Of a stretch of DNA of 64,000 nt, positions 1-12,805 are shown one piece after another. Numbering within the stretch: position 1 is the first letter of the stretch; each line of letters starts with the position of its first letter. The notes under the pieces are model-generated. The model did no database searches. It was given only the letters and a program-made list of their open reading frames with translations, and was not told the DNA's origin. A program made the translations under genes and the position numbers. This stretch comes from Maea johnstoni (Eukaryota; Annelida; Polychaeta; Spionida; Magelonidae): contig OZ012690.1 in the NCBI GenBank assembly GCA_963942565.1, positions 16,802,975 to 16,866,974 on the forward strand, read 5' to 3'.

Positions 1-149
1 TATTCTTTTGATTATTCATTGTTCAAAAATGTGTGTTTTATGTATGTTTTGTGTTGATTGGGGTGGCGTAAAAAACTTTAGGGAAGGGAAAACTATATGC
101 ATAGTTAGGGTAATTAAGGTTACAGGTAACAAACAACTTTATATAGGCC
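1..149. repeat. Harbinger-like MITE, family C, partial (right part)
   Basis: The right part of a family-C element, cut by the window edge. It ends in TTACAGGTAACAAACAA..TAGGCC followed by TAA, as do fuller copies at 6516-6742 and 40144-40375. The GGCC terminus with a 3-bp TAA/TTA/TAG flank fits PIF/Harbinger non-autonomous elements (inference). No coding capacity. Confidence 0.6.
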
Positions 150-152
150 TAA

Positions 153-639
153 GGCTCGAATGAGCTGCAGCCTGCAGGGTAATGCCAAGACCTGCCAGTG
201 CCAGGAAAAATCATTGAACACAGCGAAGATTAATTAAATGATGGCTTACCAACAGTTATATGGTATATATATTTAACCTCATGGCTGGATGTGAGCCACT
301 TTCAATTTTTTTCTTGCCAGTCTGACAGACTCGTGTATGGCTGATTCCAGATTCTGCAGGTCCTGCCAGTCTCACCAGTCACCACCTATTCCTAAGGGCC
401 ACTTGATGGATACTTGATAGCCATTTAATGGCCCTAAGAAGAGGGTGTGAAGTACTTGAATCCCTGCCAGTGTGGTATAGACTTCAGCCTTCTTCCATGT
501 AATGGCCTAGTAGGGAAGTTGGTATTGAGAGGACTGAAATGGCCAGATTAAACCACCAGAGTTAAGTTTAAGCCTTGGGAATCTTTTTCACATGCCTCTA
601 ACATACTCACGACTGCAATAAATTTGAGGATAGACATCA
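153..639. other. intergenic, nothing recognised
   Basis: No open frame of note, no tRNA boxes and no clear repeat ends. It leads into the 84-bp satellite. Confidence 0.5.
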
Positions 640-2991
640 AGCTGGCTGTGATGCAATGTGCAATGCTGAGACCACTCAACTATCTGGGTACCCCAAACTT
701 GATACTAGAACAGACTTAGCACCAAGCTGGCTGTATGCAATATGCAATACTTAGACCACTAAACTATTAGGGTACCCCCATCTTTATACTAAAACAGACT
801 TAGCACCAAGCTTGTTGTATGTAATGTGCAATACTTAGACCACTCAACTATCGGGGTACCCCCATCTTGATACAAGAACAGACTTAGCACCAAGCTGGCT
901 GTATGCAATATGCAATACTGAGACCACTCAACTATCGGGGTACCCCCATCTTGATACTAGAACAGACTTTATAGCACCAAGCTGGCTGTATGCAAAATGC
1001 AATACTTAGACCACTCAACTATCGGGGTACCCCCATCTTGATACTAGAACAGACTTAGCACCAAGCTGGCTATATGCAATATGTAATACTTAGACCACTC
1101 AACTATCGGGGTACCCCCATCTTGATACTAGAACAGATTTAGCACCAAGCTAGCAGTATGCAATATGCAATACTTAGACCACTCAACTATCGGGGTACCC
1201 CCATCTTGATACTAGAACAGGCGTAGCACCAAGCTGACTGTATGCAATATTCAATACTTAGACCACTCAACTATCGGGCTACCCCAAACTTGATACTAGA
1301 ACAGACTTAGCACCAGGCTGGCTGTATGCAATGTGCAATACTTAGACCACTCAACTATCGGGGTACCCCCATCTTGATACTGGAACAGACTCAGCACCAA
1401 GCTGGCTGTTTACAATATGCAATACTTAGACCACTCAACTATCGGGGTACCCCCCATCTTGATACTAGAACAGACTTAGCACCAAGCTAGCAGTATGCAA
1501 TACTTAGACCACTCCGCTATTGGGGTACCCCCATCTTGATACTAGAACAGACTTAGCACCAAGCTAGCAGTATGCAATACTTAGACCACTCAACTATCGG
1601 GGTACCCCCATCTTGATACTAGAACAGACTTAGCACCAAGCTGGCTGTATGCAAAATGCAATACGTAGACCACTCAGCTATCGGGGTACCCCCATCTTGA
1701 TACTAGAACAGACTTATCACCAAGCGTGCTGTATGCAATATGCAATACTTAGACCACTCAACTATCGGGGTACCCCCATCTTGATACTAGAACAGACTTA
1801 TCACCAAGCTGGCTGTATGCAATAGGCAATACTTAGACCACTCAACTATCGGGGTACCCCCATCTTGATACTAGAACAGACTTATCACCAAGCTGGCTGT
1901 ATGCAATATGCAATACTTAGACCACTCAACTATCGGGGTACCCCCATCTTGATACTAGAACAGACTTAGCACCAAGCGTGCTGTATGCAATATGCAATAC
2001 TTAGACCACTCAACTATCGGGGTACCCCCATCTTGATACTAGAACAGACTTATCACCAAGCTGGCTGTATGCAATATGCAATACGTAGACCACTCAGCTA
2101 TCGGGGTACCCCCATCTTGATACTAGAACAGACTTATCACCAAGCTGGCTGTATGCAATATGCAATACGTAGACCACTCAGCTATCGGGGTACCCCCATC
2201 TTGATACTAGAACAGACTTAGCACCAAGCTGCCTTACGCAAAATGCAATACTTAGACCACTCAACTATCGGGGTACCCCCATCTTGATACTAGAACAGAC
2301 TTAGCACCAAGCTGGCTGTACGCAAAATGCAATACTTAGACCACTCAACTATCGGGGTACCCCCATCTTGATACGAGAACAGACTTAGCACCAAGCTGGC
2401 TGTACGCAAAATGCAATACTTAGACCACTCAACTATCGGGGTACCCCCATCTTGATACTAGAACAGACTTAGCACCAAGCTGGCTGTATACAATATGCAA
2501 TACTTAGACCACTCAACTATCTGGGTACCCCCATCTTGATACTAGAACAGACTTAGCACCAAGCTGGCTGTATGCAATATGCAATACTTAGACCACTCAG
2601 CTATCGGGGTACCCCCATCTTGATACTAGAACAGACTTAGCACCAATCTGGCTGTATGCAATATGCAATACTTAGACCACTCAACTATCAGGGTACCCCC
2701 ATCTTGATACTAGAACAGACTTAGCACCAAGCTAACAGTATGCAATGTGCAATACTTAGACCACTCAACTATCGGGGGTACCCCCACCTTGATACTAGAA
2801 CAGACTTAGCACCAAGCTAGCAGTATGCAATATGCAATACTTAGACTACTCCGCTATCGGGGTACCCCCATCTTGATACTAAGAACAGACTTAGCACCAA
2901 GCTAACTGTTTAGTGTTTACAATAGACAATACTTCTAAAGACCACTCAGCTATCACGGTCAGTGATCAGGGTACCCCCATCTTGGTACTTA
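640..2991. repeat. 84-bp tandem satellite, about 27 units
   Basis: A head-to-tail array of an 84-bp unit holding GCAATACTTAGACCACTC, the 10-bp palindrome GGGGTACCCC and CTTGATACTAGAACAGAC. Most neighbouring units differ at only a few bases; some lack about 9-12 bp near the ATGCAATA block. Since 84 is divisible by three, a run of units (1985-2221) stays open as a 28-residue protein repeat, but most units carry stops, so this is satellite DNA rather than a gene. Confidence 0.95.
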
Positions 2992-2993
2992 TA

Positions 2994-3632
2994 CACAGGT
3001 AAAAGTTGACGGGCCCGTTACGGGCCCGTAACGGGCCCGTTTTCGATCCCTCAATATATCTACATTTCAACAAAAAAAAATGATCCAATTGTCTTCCGCA
3101 GGATTTATACCATGTGCCCTGTCAATACATACCCATTAAATCATACCTTATAATGCCTTACTAGGTTATTGAATCATACTTTAACAGGAGTTGAACATTG
3201 CTTTTCATATATACTAAGTACTGATCTCTGACCTCTTATATAGATACCATTTGCACGCATCACAATCCCATGCTTTGTAAGTGTCAGTGCAAAATGAATA
3301 ATGCTTACAATATGAAGATTCTGCTCAATTGATCATTTTGGAGATATTGAATACATAAAACATATTTTTTATAACATTTTCAAAGATTTATTTTAGAATT
3401 TTTTACTTTTTTTTGAAAATATTTTGCTTTTTGTGATAAAAATATTCTAAAATATGTTGTAGATATGGCCACCAGATGTCTCTGTAAACCTGTTATAACG
3501 GGCCTGTTATGGCTTAAAAACCCGTAACGGGCCCGTTATTTTGACGGGCCCTATACTGCCCCGTTATAACGGGCCCGTAACGGGTTCTGAACCCGTAACG
3601 GGCCCGTACGGGCCCGTCAATTTTTACCTGTG
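2994..3632. mobile_element. 639-bp non-autonomous DNA transposon with ACGGGCCCGT palindromes, inserted in the satellite
   Basis: Inverted ends CACAGGTAAAA(G/A)TTGACGG are flanked by TA on both sides (2992-2993 and 3633-3634). Removing the element restores the satellite junction (TACT..TAGAACAGAC). Each end carries several copies of the palindrome ACGGGCCCGT, abutting or spaced by TA, while the middle (about 3050-3480) is strongly AT-rich. There is no ORF, so it must be mobilised in trans. TA flanks suggest Tc1/mariner-type integration, but the ends are not typical of that family. Confidence 0.85.
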
Positions 3633-3634
3633 TA

Positions 3635-4105
3635 GAACAGACTTAGCATCAAGCTGTCGGTATGCAATATTCAATACTTAGACCACTCAGCTATTAGGCA
3701 CCAAGCCGGCTGTATGCACTATGCACTACTTAGACCACTCAGCTATCGGGATACCCCTAGCTGGATACTCGAACAGACTTTAAAGTGCTCATCAAGCTGC
3801 CGTTATGCAATATTCAATACTTAGACCACTCAGCTATTGGGTACCCCCAGCTTGATACTAGAACAGACTTAGCATCAAGCTGCCAGTATGCAATATTCAA
3901 TACTTAGACCACTCAGCTATCAGACACCAAGCCGGCTATGTGCAATATGCACTACTTAGACCACTCAACTATCTGGGTACCCCTAGCTTGATACTAGAAC
4001 ATGCAGACTTAGTGCTCATCAAGCTGCCGGTATGCAATATTCAATACTTAGACCACTCAGCTATCGGGGTACCCCCAGCTTGATACTAGAACAGACTTAG
4101 CAGCA
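3635..4105. repeat. 84-bp satellite, diverged distal part (about 5-6 units)
   Basis: This continues the array after the inserted element. Units here are more diverged, some are shortened (GGCACCAAGCCGGCTG variants), and CAGCTTGATACT replaces CATCTTGATACT, as expected near an array edge. Confidence 0.85.
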
Positions 4106-4397
4106 AACGTTCATTGTTCTAGCACTCAGTGCTTCCACTCTCTCTATACTTAGACTTCTTGTTCTTTTCACCGGCTGGCCACTGTGTGTGCAATCAGCTA
4201 ATGGTGTCAGCAGCATCTTCCAATAATAACCATGATAGAGTGGTACATTATGGTTGCCTCTGATATTCCATATATCTCACTAGATGGATGAGTGGGCTTT
4301 GCAAATGATAGATATTATGCACGGTTTTAGATAGTGACGGCACATCAACTCATCCCTGTTATATCCTGTTTACATCTGAAGTCAAAGCAGCTCAAGC

Positions 4398-4632
4398 AGT
4401 TAGTGTCTTAGCTTAGGATTTCAGAAATGCCTGTCCAAAACAGCCCGTCTAGATTTAGCTACCAATCTACTTTGTCTTAAAAAATCGTTTGATAGGAAAA
4501 TATTTTTTTATGACCCCCAGAAAAGTCAAAATTAAAAATTCTTAATAGAAATTTGTGTCTGTCCAAAAAAGGAGGTTTTCAGGAAATTGGCTGGACTTCA
4601 AAAGACAGGCAGGATGGGCCCTGGCTAAGTAC
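4398..4632. repeat. hAT-like MITE, family B
   Basis: The interior (CTGTCCAAAACAG, AGTCAAAATTAAAAATTCTT, GGAGGTTTTCAGGAAA) and the end CCTGGCTAAGT match the copy at 54782-55086. No ORF. Confidence 0.6.
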
Positions 4633-4655
4633 CTATCACCTCAAGTGACCACCTG

Positions 4656-4864
4656 CAGGGTGTTAGCTTATTAGAATAAGGCATAATATCATTATTCAAA
4701 GTCATGGCAATCATATCTTTAAAAGCGACAAATAGTCAATGTTATGCTTGAAATTGACATTTTAAGAAATTAATCACAAAAATTTGAAAATATGTCGGTG
4801 TTCTGATTTTTGAGAGGTGTGGGTGTCCAGGTGACACCCAGACGCCATGCTGGCTAAGACTATG
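4656..4864 (-). repeat. hAT-like MITE, family A, reverse copy
   Basis: Shares TGCTTGAAATTGACATTTTA and GGGTGTCC..ACACCC blocks with copies at 15202, 43709 and 45830, and ends in GCTGGCTAAGACTATG. Flanks ACCACCTG and GCCACTTG agree at 6 of 8 bases, which looks like a decayed 8-bp target duplication. Confidence 0.65.
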
Positions 4865-6515
4865 GCCACTTGTCTGCAAGGACCCATTCTATAGTTTTTC
4901 CAATGAATAACAATGATATATCATACAAATCGACTAGTCGAGCCAGCCTCAGGTAAAAAACACTGAAGGGTCTATGTTTCATTGCATGAATAAGAAATTG
5001 CTATTGTGTGTATTTGCACAACTCACATAATGCATAATTACTCCACTATTTCTGATTGATAGCTCTAAGTGTTGCTGCGGAGTGCCTGGTCCTGACCGTG
5101 TTGTCATGCAGGCACTCAGCCACATTCATACATTTGTGGTACGGTATGGTAAAGATATACAGTGCTTTTACTTGTGGAAGGATGAAAATGTGCATGAAAC
5201 AAACCTGTAGAGGCTTTATTTGAGGGCTATATATGGTAAATATGTCACTTTCTGGCTTTAGGCTATATATTCATGATTCATACATACACGTGCAAGATGT
5301 CAGTTCCAAACGTTTTAGAAGATCGAGTGCCAGTTTGTCTATAAAATAAAACTTTCACATTGAAGGCAGCTATACATATTAACTTAAATCCCCAGAACCC
5401 ATTCAATTTTACCATGATGCAGTCCAAGTTAGGACAGCTTTAATAGTGAATCATTTTATAAGCTCGGCGAGTTTGGCCCAGGGCTCGAGCCACTCGAGTT
5501 CATGAGTGGTGAGTGCAGCTCTATTTAATAGTGAATCATTATATAATGGCCACAGAGTATCATGCATTGATCCTTTTCCACTCAGCAACACCCACATAAA
5601 TGGTGTGTACTCCACTATTGATTAGGTCAAATAACTCTACAGTATTGATCAATATATTGTATTGATTGGGTAGGATCAACAGGGCTTAAAATATCATGCT
5701 TTCAGTAACCATGCTTTGTTATATACAATACGGCTGTTTTGGTTGCTTTATTTAACTACAAGAGCATGCTCTAATACTCTTGACTTATATCACTTGATTA
5801 TATAACCCTACAGTTTTTATCTGTATTCTCCATACGTCTTCAAATAATTGTTGCAATGAAATGGAAACATCGTTTTCAGTAAGATATGGTTAAGGATTGA
5901 TTTTGGAGATAGTATGTTTATGATTGTTGACTGAATATCTAATGATGTCTTCCCCTAATGGTATGACAGTCAATGGTGTGCTGTTGACCATTTTGTACAA
6001 CCAGTTTTGAAATTGTACATAGTTTGTAAGACTCAGTACTACATTTCTAATGCCCTAGTTTTTAGCCACCAAAACGACTTGGCTCTTTTTGGTAACATTT
6101 TTGTTACTAATGGATCTTGAAAATATTTGAAGGGGAGAGGCTATATACCTATATACAGCTTCATATACCTATTAAAATAACAACTTCCATAGAGATTAGA
6201 TGTGAATTTAAATTATGTCCTCCACCAACAAATGCCTTGAAAGAATTTTGTGAACTCTTTCACTATTTGTAAGTGTTATTATCCAGGTAGGGCTTATTGA
6301 TGGTAAGAAATCCAGGAATGAACGGGTTAATTTACTTTACTAAACAGTGGATTCCAAGCATGCTCGCTGTGTGTTCACACTCGGTGGCGCAGACACTAGG
6401 CCACTTATCACTGTCACATCACTGGGGACGTGACAGGCTAATTTACTGAAAGTCAACACATCAAATAACCAATCAATGAGGCTGGCTGGATGTTTGCATC
6501 AAAAAAACACACTAA
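4865..6515. other. intergenic, nothing recognised
   Basis: About 1.6 kb of AT-rich sequence without a supported gene, RNA gene or bounded repeat. TATGGTA/TATATA patches are unremarkable for the base composition. Confidence 0.4.
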
Positions 6516-6742
6516 GGCCTAAAAAAGAAATTGTTTGTTTTCTGTAACGGTCCGAAAAAAATAGGGTAGGTGACGGTAAAAAAATATTTTTGGATTATTT
6601 TTTGGGTCAAAAATGTGTGTTTTATGCATGTTTTACGTTAATTTGGAGTTGGGAGGGTGGAAAAAACTTTGGGGTAGGGATTTGTTTTGAATAAAAACTT
6701 GATAGAGTAGGGTTACAGGACACAAACAATTTCTTTTAGGCC
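6516..6742. repeat. Harbinger-like MITE, family C, complete copy
   Basis: Begins GGCCTAAAAAAG and ends TTCTTTTAGGCC, with TAA on each side (6513-6515, 6743-6745). Inner ends read as an inverted pair (TTGTTTGTTTTCTGTAAC / GTTACAGGACACAAACAA). Contains the GGGTAGG and AAAATGTGTGTTTTATGCAT blocks shared with other copies. A 3-bp TWA target and GGCC terminus point to PIF/Harbinger. Confidence 0.8.
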
Positions 6743-8757
6743 TAAGGTCTGTGTGATATCGCTTTCAAAGTAGTATTGTGCCAGTCTAAATGCTGGTTTA
6801 TTACACTATGCAATTGAGATAAATTGTATTCTGTAGACAATGGAAATCCATATATCACTGTTACATCTATACGTGACATGTGTGTCTTGTCAATTACTGG
6901 ATATTATCCTACAAGAATATAGAACTTAATAGATAGATGATATGATAGTGAGTCTATATGATACAATGGAGTTTATCGCAAACAACAAATTACTATATAT
7001 ATACAGCTTTGGGATTATTGAAAAAATTTCTTATGTTGTAATATTATCAACCAACATAATCATATTAAGACAGGGTAATTTAAAGGTTATATTCCTCAAA
7101 TTTACAGAGCGCACCTGGATATTTAGTGCTATAGTAAGATTTTCTCAACTTAATGGGCTTTGACATTTTCTTCAACCCATAAGACATACAGAACAAAAGT
7201 TTATAGGATTTCTAAGTAAGTTTAAACTCATCTGAAAAAGGTACCCTTTGCAGAGGATAAGAACAACCCCCCCTTTGTAAAATTGTCTTCAGGTCAGGCT
7301 TTATTAAAAAATATAAAGTCAGTTTCGTGACTGTTTAATTGGGTACTAGTCATTTGAACAAATATACTTCAAGACATCTACATTTTTTGCAATGAAATCT
7401 CTATGTATGCTGATCACAAGCACATCGATCATCTCACCACAATTTGAAGCAAGGAATTTGGAAGTGATCTCCTGATTTAAATAGTCATCTGTAAAAGTTA
7501 AGATCTGTTGAAGATTTTTATCTTAAAAGCTTGCTCAGTCATCCTTGGAAAGTATGACACCCATTCTGTTAAAGTTACTTATTTTTATGACCCAGTTTCA
7601 AAATCCTGTTGATGGTGGCCTACATACAAATAGGGATCAGCCGGCAAAAGCATTCAAGGTTTACAACTGAAATCAGAGTTACCTTATAAGCATTTAAGTT
7701 GATAGGAATGATTTGGGACCATTGGTTTTGTTTGGGATACGCGAAAATCTATGGTTTAAGGCAAATCTCTTGAGGTAAACAAGGTTTTCTGTGTATCTGT
7801 TTACTTGGGTGTAGTTATTAGCTTTCTAAATGAATATGATATTTTGTCCATTTAACAATCAGTAGCCTAAGCTTCCAAATATGACATGTCACTTGCTGTC
7901 ATTTGGACATGAAAGAAAGGTCATTCAGGGTTCAGATGACAGGTTAGATGATAGTGAAAGATATTGGGCTAATTATCTGGTTTTTATAGCAATGTAAGAA
8001 TTATGGTGGGAATTTTATTTTACATTTCAGCAATGTTGAAGTGATTAATTACACTATTATATAGGATGTTTTTAACCCATTTATGCCTCATGTATAAGAT
8101 TGTTCATTAAGAAGCCCAATGTTTTATTGGTATCTTTTGAACAAAACCAATTCAAAAAGATAAAAAAAAAACATTTGACGAGACATCTCTAGACTGTTTA
8201 AAGGCATCAAAGGGTACGTTAACCAATGGGAGTTCTAACAAGTTTATTTATGGGTCAACCCTCGGCCATGTAGCTAAAATACAGCTAAACTAAATATATA
8301 GACAAAAAGTGAGTTGCAAAGTATGTCAGATGTGATGTAAATACCGTGGACTACAGGACTAATGTTTGTAAATGTCAGTTCAAGTTTGTCATTTATCAAT
8401 TATTGCACCTATCCATGCTTGTAATTTTGGCTCAGCTAGATGTGCCTTTTATTCATTGGCCAACAAAGGTTGTCAACTTGGTCAGTTAAATTTGTCAGGG
8501 TGCCATTTGGACGTGTACCCATGCAGATAGCAGATAAACACCAAATATTTTTGGGCTATTTTGGCTTTTTTCTGGCAATTACAGTTGTTTCCACACTGTG
8601 TCGGTCATACACAATTGGATTTGTATTACCTAAGTTGGACTATAGATTTAGACATGAGAAAGTTGTCAGTGACCTTGGGTGGTTTTAACGTAGATAATCC
8701 ACTTTCCTCAGTACCTGTCTGTAACAGTCATGATTTGGCCTTATTATGGTAGAAAAA
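6743..8757. other. intergenic, nothing recognised
   Basis: Short open frames occur (e.g. 6942-7163, 8440-8688), but none has a domain, a convincing splice context or coding-like composition. Confidence 0.4.
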
Positions 8758-9101
8758 TAGGCCTCGACGCTAACTCAAAATGATACTGGCCCTGTAGGAC
8801 CAGTAACACCTAGCATCTACTGGTCCTGCAAAAATTTTACTGGTCCTACATTTTTTCTTTAACATATAACAAGAAAGAACATTGGATAAAATTCACCACA
8901 ACACTTATCTTTATAAATTTTAACTTCATTTATTTCAAAAACATTTGGGGACATTTTGGATGGAAACTTTTTAACAAGAATGTCTCCAAATGTTTACTGG
9001 GCCTGTAAGACCAGTTGAAGTCTTTTTTTACTGGCCCGAAACTGTTTTTGGGAATTTTTACTGGCCTGGGGCCATAGGTTCACCCTTAGCGTCGAGCCCT
9101 G
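8758..9101. repeat. MITE family H, copy 1
   Basis: Starts TAGGCCTCGACGCTAA and ends TTAGCGTCGAGCCCTG (inverted), flanked by AAAAA on both sides. Inside, ACTGGYCC and its complement occur about seven times. The GGGCTCGACGCTAA-type end resembles hAT elements, and some hAT groups make 5-bp duplications. The flanking A-run is weak evidence alone, but copy 2 supports it. Confidence 0.8.
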
Positions 9102-9309
9102 AAAAAGTAAAGACAAACCATATTCTAAGGGTTGTGAGATAAACGTCCCACTTGCAATGAACAAAATGCATGGCAAGGTTATTTTCTTTTTCATAATGAC
9201 TCAGCTTTAATCCTCGGTTCCTGCATAGGGTAGTCAATGTAAACACAACCTTATAATGGTGCAGAATGAATGAGGTGCAAGTGTCCCCACTCTACTATGC
9301 ATATCAAGT

Positions 9310-9652
9310 CAGGCCTCAACGCTAACTCGAATTGATACTGGCCCTGTAGGACCAGTAATACGTAGCATCTACTGGTTCTGCAAAATGTTTACTGGCCCTA
9401 CATCTTTTCTTTAACACAACAAGAAAGAACATTGCATAAGATTCACCACAACATTTATATTTATAAATGTTATCTTCATTTATTTCAAAAACATTTTGGG
9501 ACATTCTCGGGAGGAAACTTTTTAACAAGAATGTCTTCAAATGTTTACTGGCCCTGTAGGACCAGTTAAGGTATTTTTTTACTGGCCCGAAGCTGTTTTG
9601 GGGAATTTTTACTGGCCTGGGGCCATAGGTTCACCCTTAGCGTCGAGCCCTG
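9310..9652. repeat. MITE family H, copy 2, 5-bp TSD CAAGT
   Basis: Same length and orientation as copy 1, about 210 bp downstream, with the same ACTGGYCC motif array. Flanks are CAAGT (9305-9309) and CAAGT (9653-9657), an exact 5-bp target duplication. High similarity to copy 1 suggests recent activity. Confidence 0.85.
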
Positions 9653-9764
9653 CAAGTCGGTCAGATGTCTACATCTGGTGTGGGCTCTATTTACACACTA
9701 ACCCTTCATGCCTTCAGCTGCAAGCAACCATAACAGGCTGGACAAATCATTTTTACGGTCCAAT

Positions 9765-9930
9765 CATGGTCTTGGCCAGCAGGGTGTCTGGATATCTTTT
9801 TGGACACCCAAATCCTTAAAAAGCACCCCTCAGGACACCCATATATTTTTGTGAGGAATTTCTTAAAATGTCAATCTTAAGCATATAATTGATTAATTCA
9901 TCTCCATATATAATTCCCTAATTCATTTAA
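9765..9930 (+). repeat. hAT-like MITE, family A, 3'-truncated
   Basis: Starts CATGGTCTTGGCCAGCAGGG and carries GGTGTCTGG, GGACACCC and TGAGGAATTTCTTAAAATG in family order. The distal terminus is not recognisable. Confidence 0.6.
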
Positions 9931-10578
9931 AGCAACTCTTGGAAAATGTTGGGCATAAAACCGTTTGGAACCAAAGACATAATTATATATATCAGCTTCA
10001 TTAAAAATAGCTATTTTCATAAATATTATTTTCGCTTCCGGAATGTAAGTTTAACACTTAACATATGAATGGGTTTGTAAGGCATATAATGAGCAATAGA
10101 AGGTGTGAAACAATAGGGAATGATGGGTAACCAGTTGACATCACAGTTAAACAATGCAGCTGATATTCCAACCTATGTATACAGTGTCAGATAGCTTGGA
10201 TAAGCTTGTATCTATACTAGGTGATATTAGCTCAAGAAGAAATAGGTGTTATTCAAGCTAAAGAATCTTGTAAGTACTCTAGCTGATACATTTATTCACC
10301 CCTGTAATGGCTGGCTAATTATACTCTAGATCATACAGTAATCTAAGGAGTTTTTGATTTGGACCTGATAAATATTTCCCCTCAAATATACTTGTCTTAC
10401 AAATGGTCCTTTTGTAAGGTGGATCACCTAAACAATTATGCAGTTTGAGAATAGTGCATAGACTTACGAGTGTGACTTTATGCATTATTCACAACTTAAT
10501 TGTTTTCTGGGGTATCATAAATCACAATGACGATTTGGAAGGGAATTGTAAGCTTAAAGCAAATTTGTTTATTAGTAA

Positions 10579-10965
10579 GGCCTAAGATGAAAAAGCGTTT
10601 GTTTCCCATAACCCTACTTAAAACTAGGTAGAGTAGGTAGGAATTTAATTTTTTTTTTGTTTGCCAGGAAGAGTGGTATTTTGGTGGTTTATAAATATCT
10701 GCTTGTAGTAGAATGAAGCTAGGCCTGAAGCTAGAGGATTATAGATGCTCTAAGATGCATTCTCAGCCTTATCTGAGGCCAAAATGAGTGGTTTGAGATG
10801 AAATGTATACAGAAACAATTTCTCTGTACGTGTGTATTTTTTTTATGTTTTATTTATTGACTTTGGGGAAAACGTAAAAAAAAAATTTAGGGTCAGCAAA
10901 AATTTCGAATATAAACAGACAAGGCCAGGTCGGGTTACCGGAAACAAACACTTCTTTTTTAGGCC
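10579..10965. repeat. Harbinger-like MITE, family C, probably split by an insertion
   Basis: The left half (GGCCTAAG..GTTTGTTTCCCATAACC) begins after TAA at 10576 and the right half (GGTTACCGGAAACAAAC..TTTTTTAGGCC) ends before TAA at 10966. Both halves belong to one family and share the flanking TAA. About 170 bp of unrelated sequence (10665-10835) sits between them. Confidence 0.6.
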
Positions 10966-12306
10966 TAATCTTTTTCCTCATTGTGGTTGTTATATATATG
11001 AACCCCCACAGTAAAGGTCACTACAATTAGCATGATTAGTGGGCAACGGAGGAGTTAGCCATATCTGTTATTCTGTTGCCATGGCAACCAGGTGTGGATT
11101 GTCTGTTTCCTGTGTGTGACGTGGATGTCTCAGCTAGCATTTCTCCCGAGTGAGATAATAGGCAGGTATACATATATATACTTACCTTTATGTCTGCATC
11201 CTCTTGCTGCCGCCTGCAGGGTTGGCTCATGATAATAGGACACATAATGGTGTGACAGTTATTTCTTATACAGTTATTCATTTCATACATCCTGGGGGAA
11301 AAGTGCTATGATTTTCCTTTTGAAAAGAGTGGGTGTTATTAATCTATTCATGTACTGAGAAGTTCAAAAAGGCCTATTTTGATGATAACTCTTTAACTGT
11401 AATATTTATAAGCATGACACATTGGAGAAATGTTACTTAGTTACTAATATCCTTCGGAGTTCCTTAATGCACAGTTTGAATTCAATTGATTTAACAATAA
11501 ATTAGACTGTGTATTTAAGTAAGTATCGGAGTGATGCTTTTTGATGATCAATTATAAAGCATGTACTAGCTGTCACCAATTCATGCAGGAAGTACCCAAT
11601 ACAAGACTAGTTTAATGATTTATTTCTATTTTAGGGATGCATGTTTATCATCACACAGCCAACAACTGTACTTTGAATATAGTGTAAGTTCATGTTTTAT
11701 TCTGCACATGGTAATTTACATTTAGTGTCATAGGTCCAAACAGTGCTTGTCAATTTGAATTAGGAGACCTCGTGTCAGGAAGAGGTTAAAGTAATCCCAG
11801 GTGTTCTGAAACCTATGCACGTATGCTAAATGTGAGAGTCAAGTTGCAAGAATAATTGGAAAGTCTTAAGTAGTGTAGGTTCTTCCTATAAACGGTACTT
11901 TGGGAACATGTGCCTTGCTGCTCTTTTATAATTGAAAAGGTTAAGTCTCTTCAACCCTGGAGAAAATCCAGATATTGTTACTTGAAGGATTCTTCTTATG
12001 CTTATTTTGAATACGTGTCCAGTTTCAAGAGTAATTAAAAGGTCTCAGTATGAATTCTTTCAATATATGGCATTTTGGGAACATATGCCATGCTGATAAT
12101 TTGGATTGGAGGAGTCGTATTCAATCAATGCATCCCCAGTCAGTCAACAGAGGTGCTTATACTAAGAGGCGGATTGTGAATGTTAAGAGTAATTGAAAAA
12201 CCTTAGAATTGAAATCTCTATAGCTCTGCTATATAATTTCTACAGAAAGACAGTCTCGATATGAGTTTATGAACAATTGCATGCCTTAAAAATCAACCCT
12301 AATTTA
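10966..12306. other. intergenic, nothing recognised
   Basis: AT-rich. An ORF on the minus strand at 11036-11290 has no recognisable domain. Confidence 0.4.
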
Positions 12307-12578
12307 CCTAAAATGAATAAAAGAATGGATATGTTGCAAGAGACCATGCAATTGTTGTATGCACTATAGTGAAGGTCTGGCTGTGCCAGGTGTCTCAAAT
12401 CTGGCCTAAGTGTGACATCACTGGGAGACAAAGACCAATGAGGGCTCTCATATCATTTACATAAAGAGAAACTTGCACACCAACATGCTCAGGTCACAAC
12501 TTTTTGGCTATTTGCCGCAGGCAGCTTGTTCAGGTTGACCGGCTGGTTTCATATCCACTTATTTTTATTCATCTAAGC
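12307..12578. repeat. MITE family J, copy 1
   Basis: Inverted ends of the type TTAGATGAATAAAA..ATGGATA (left TAAAATGAATAAAAGAATGG; right ends TTTTTATTCATCTAAG). Interior blocks TATAGTGAA and ACCAATGAGGGCTCTC match the copy at 40748-41000. No ORF of substance. Confidence 0.65.
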
Positions 12579-12805
12579 TAATACCAAGCTTGGAATTCCA
12601 AGAAAGTCCCAGGATTTTCCCTGTAAATTTCTGGGAAGAGAAGTTACACTGGGCAAGCACAAGGCTACTTATAAGCAGTCTAAGTGCACGAAGAAACCTC
12701 TGAGAGCAAGAGAACCCTTCTTTTCTGGGCCATAGCACATTATTGTATCTAGACATATCATCCTGTATAGTTAGTTATATAATCACACAGCAAGTTTTTG
12801 GTCTC

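Noticed and set aside
1985-2221. ORF with a 28-residue protein repeat
   Set aside because: It exists only because the 84-bp satellite period is divisible by three; neighbouring units carry stops.
640-4105. CRISPR array
   Set aside because: Whole units are repeated with no unique spacers, and the context is animal DNA.
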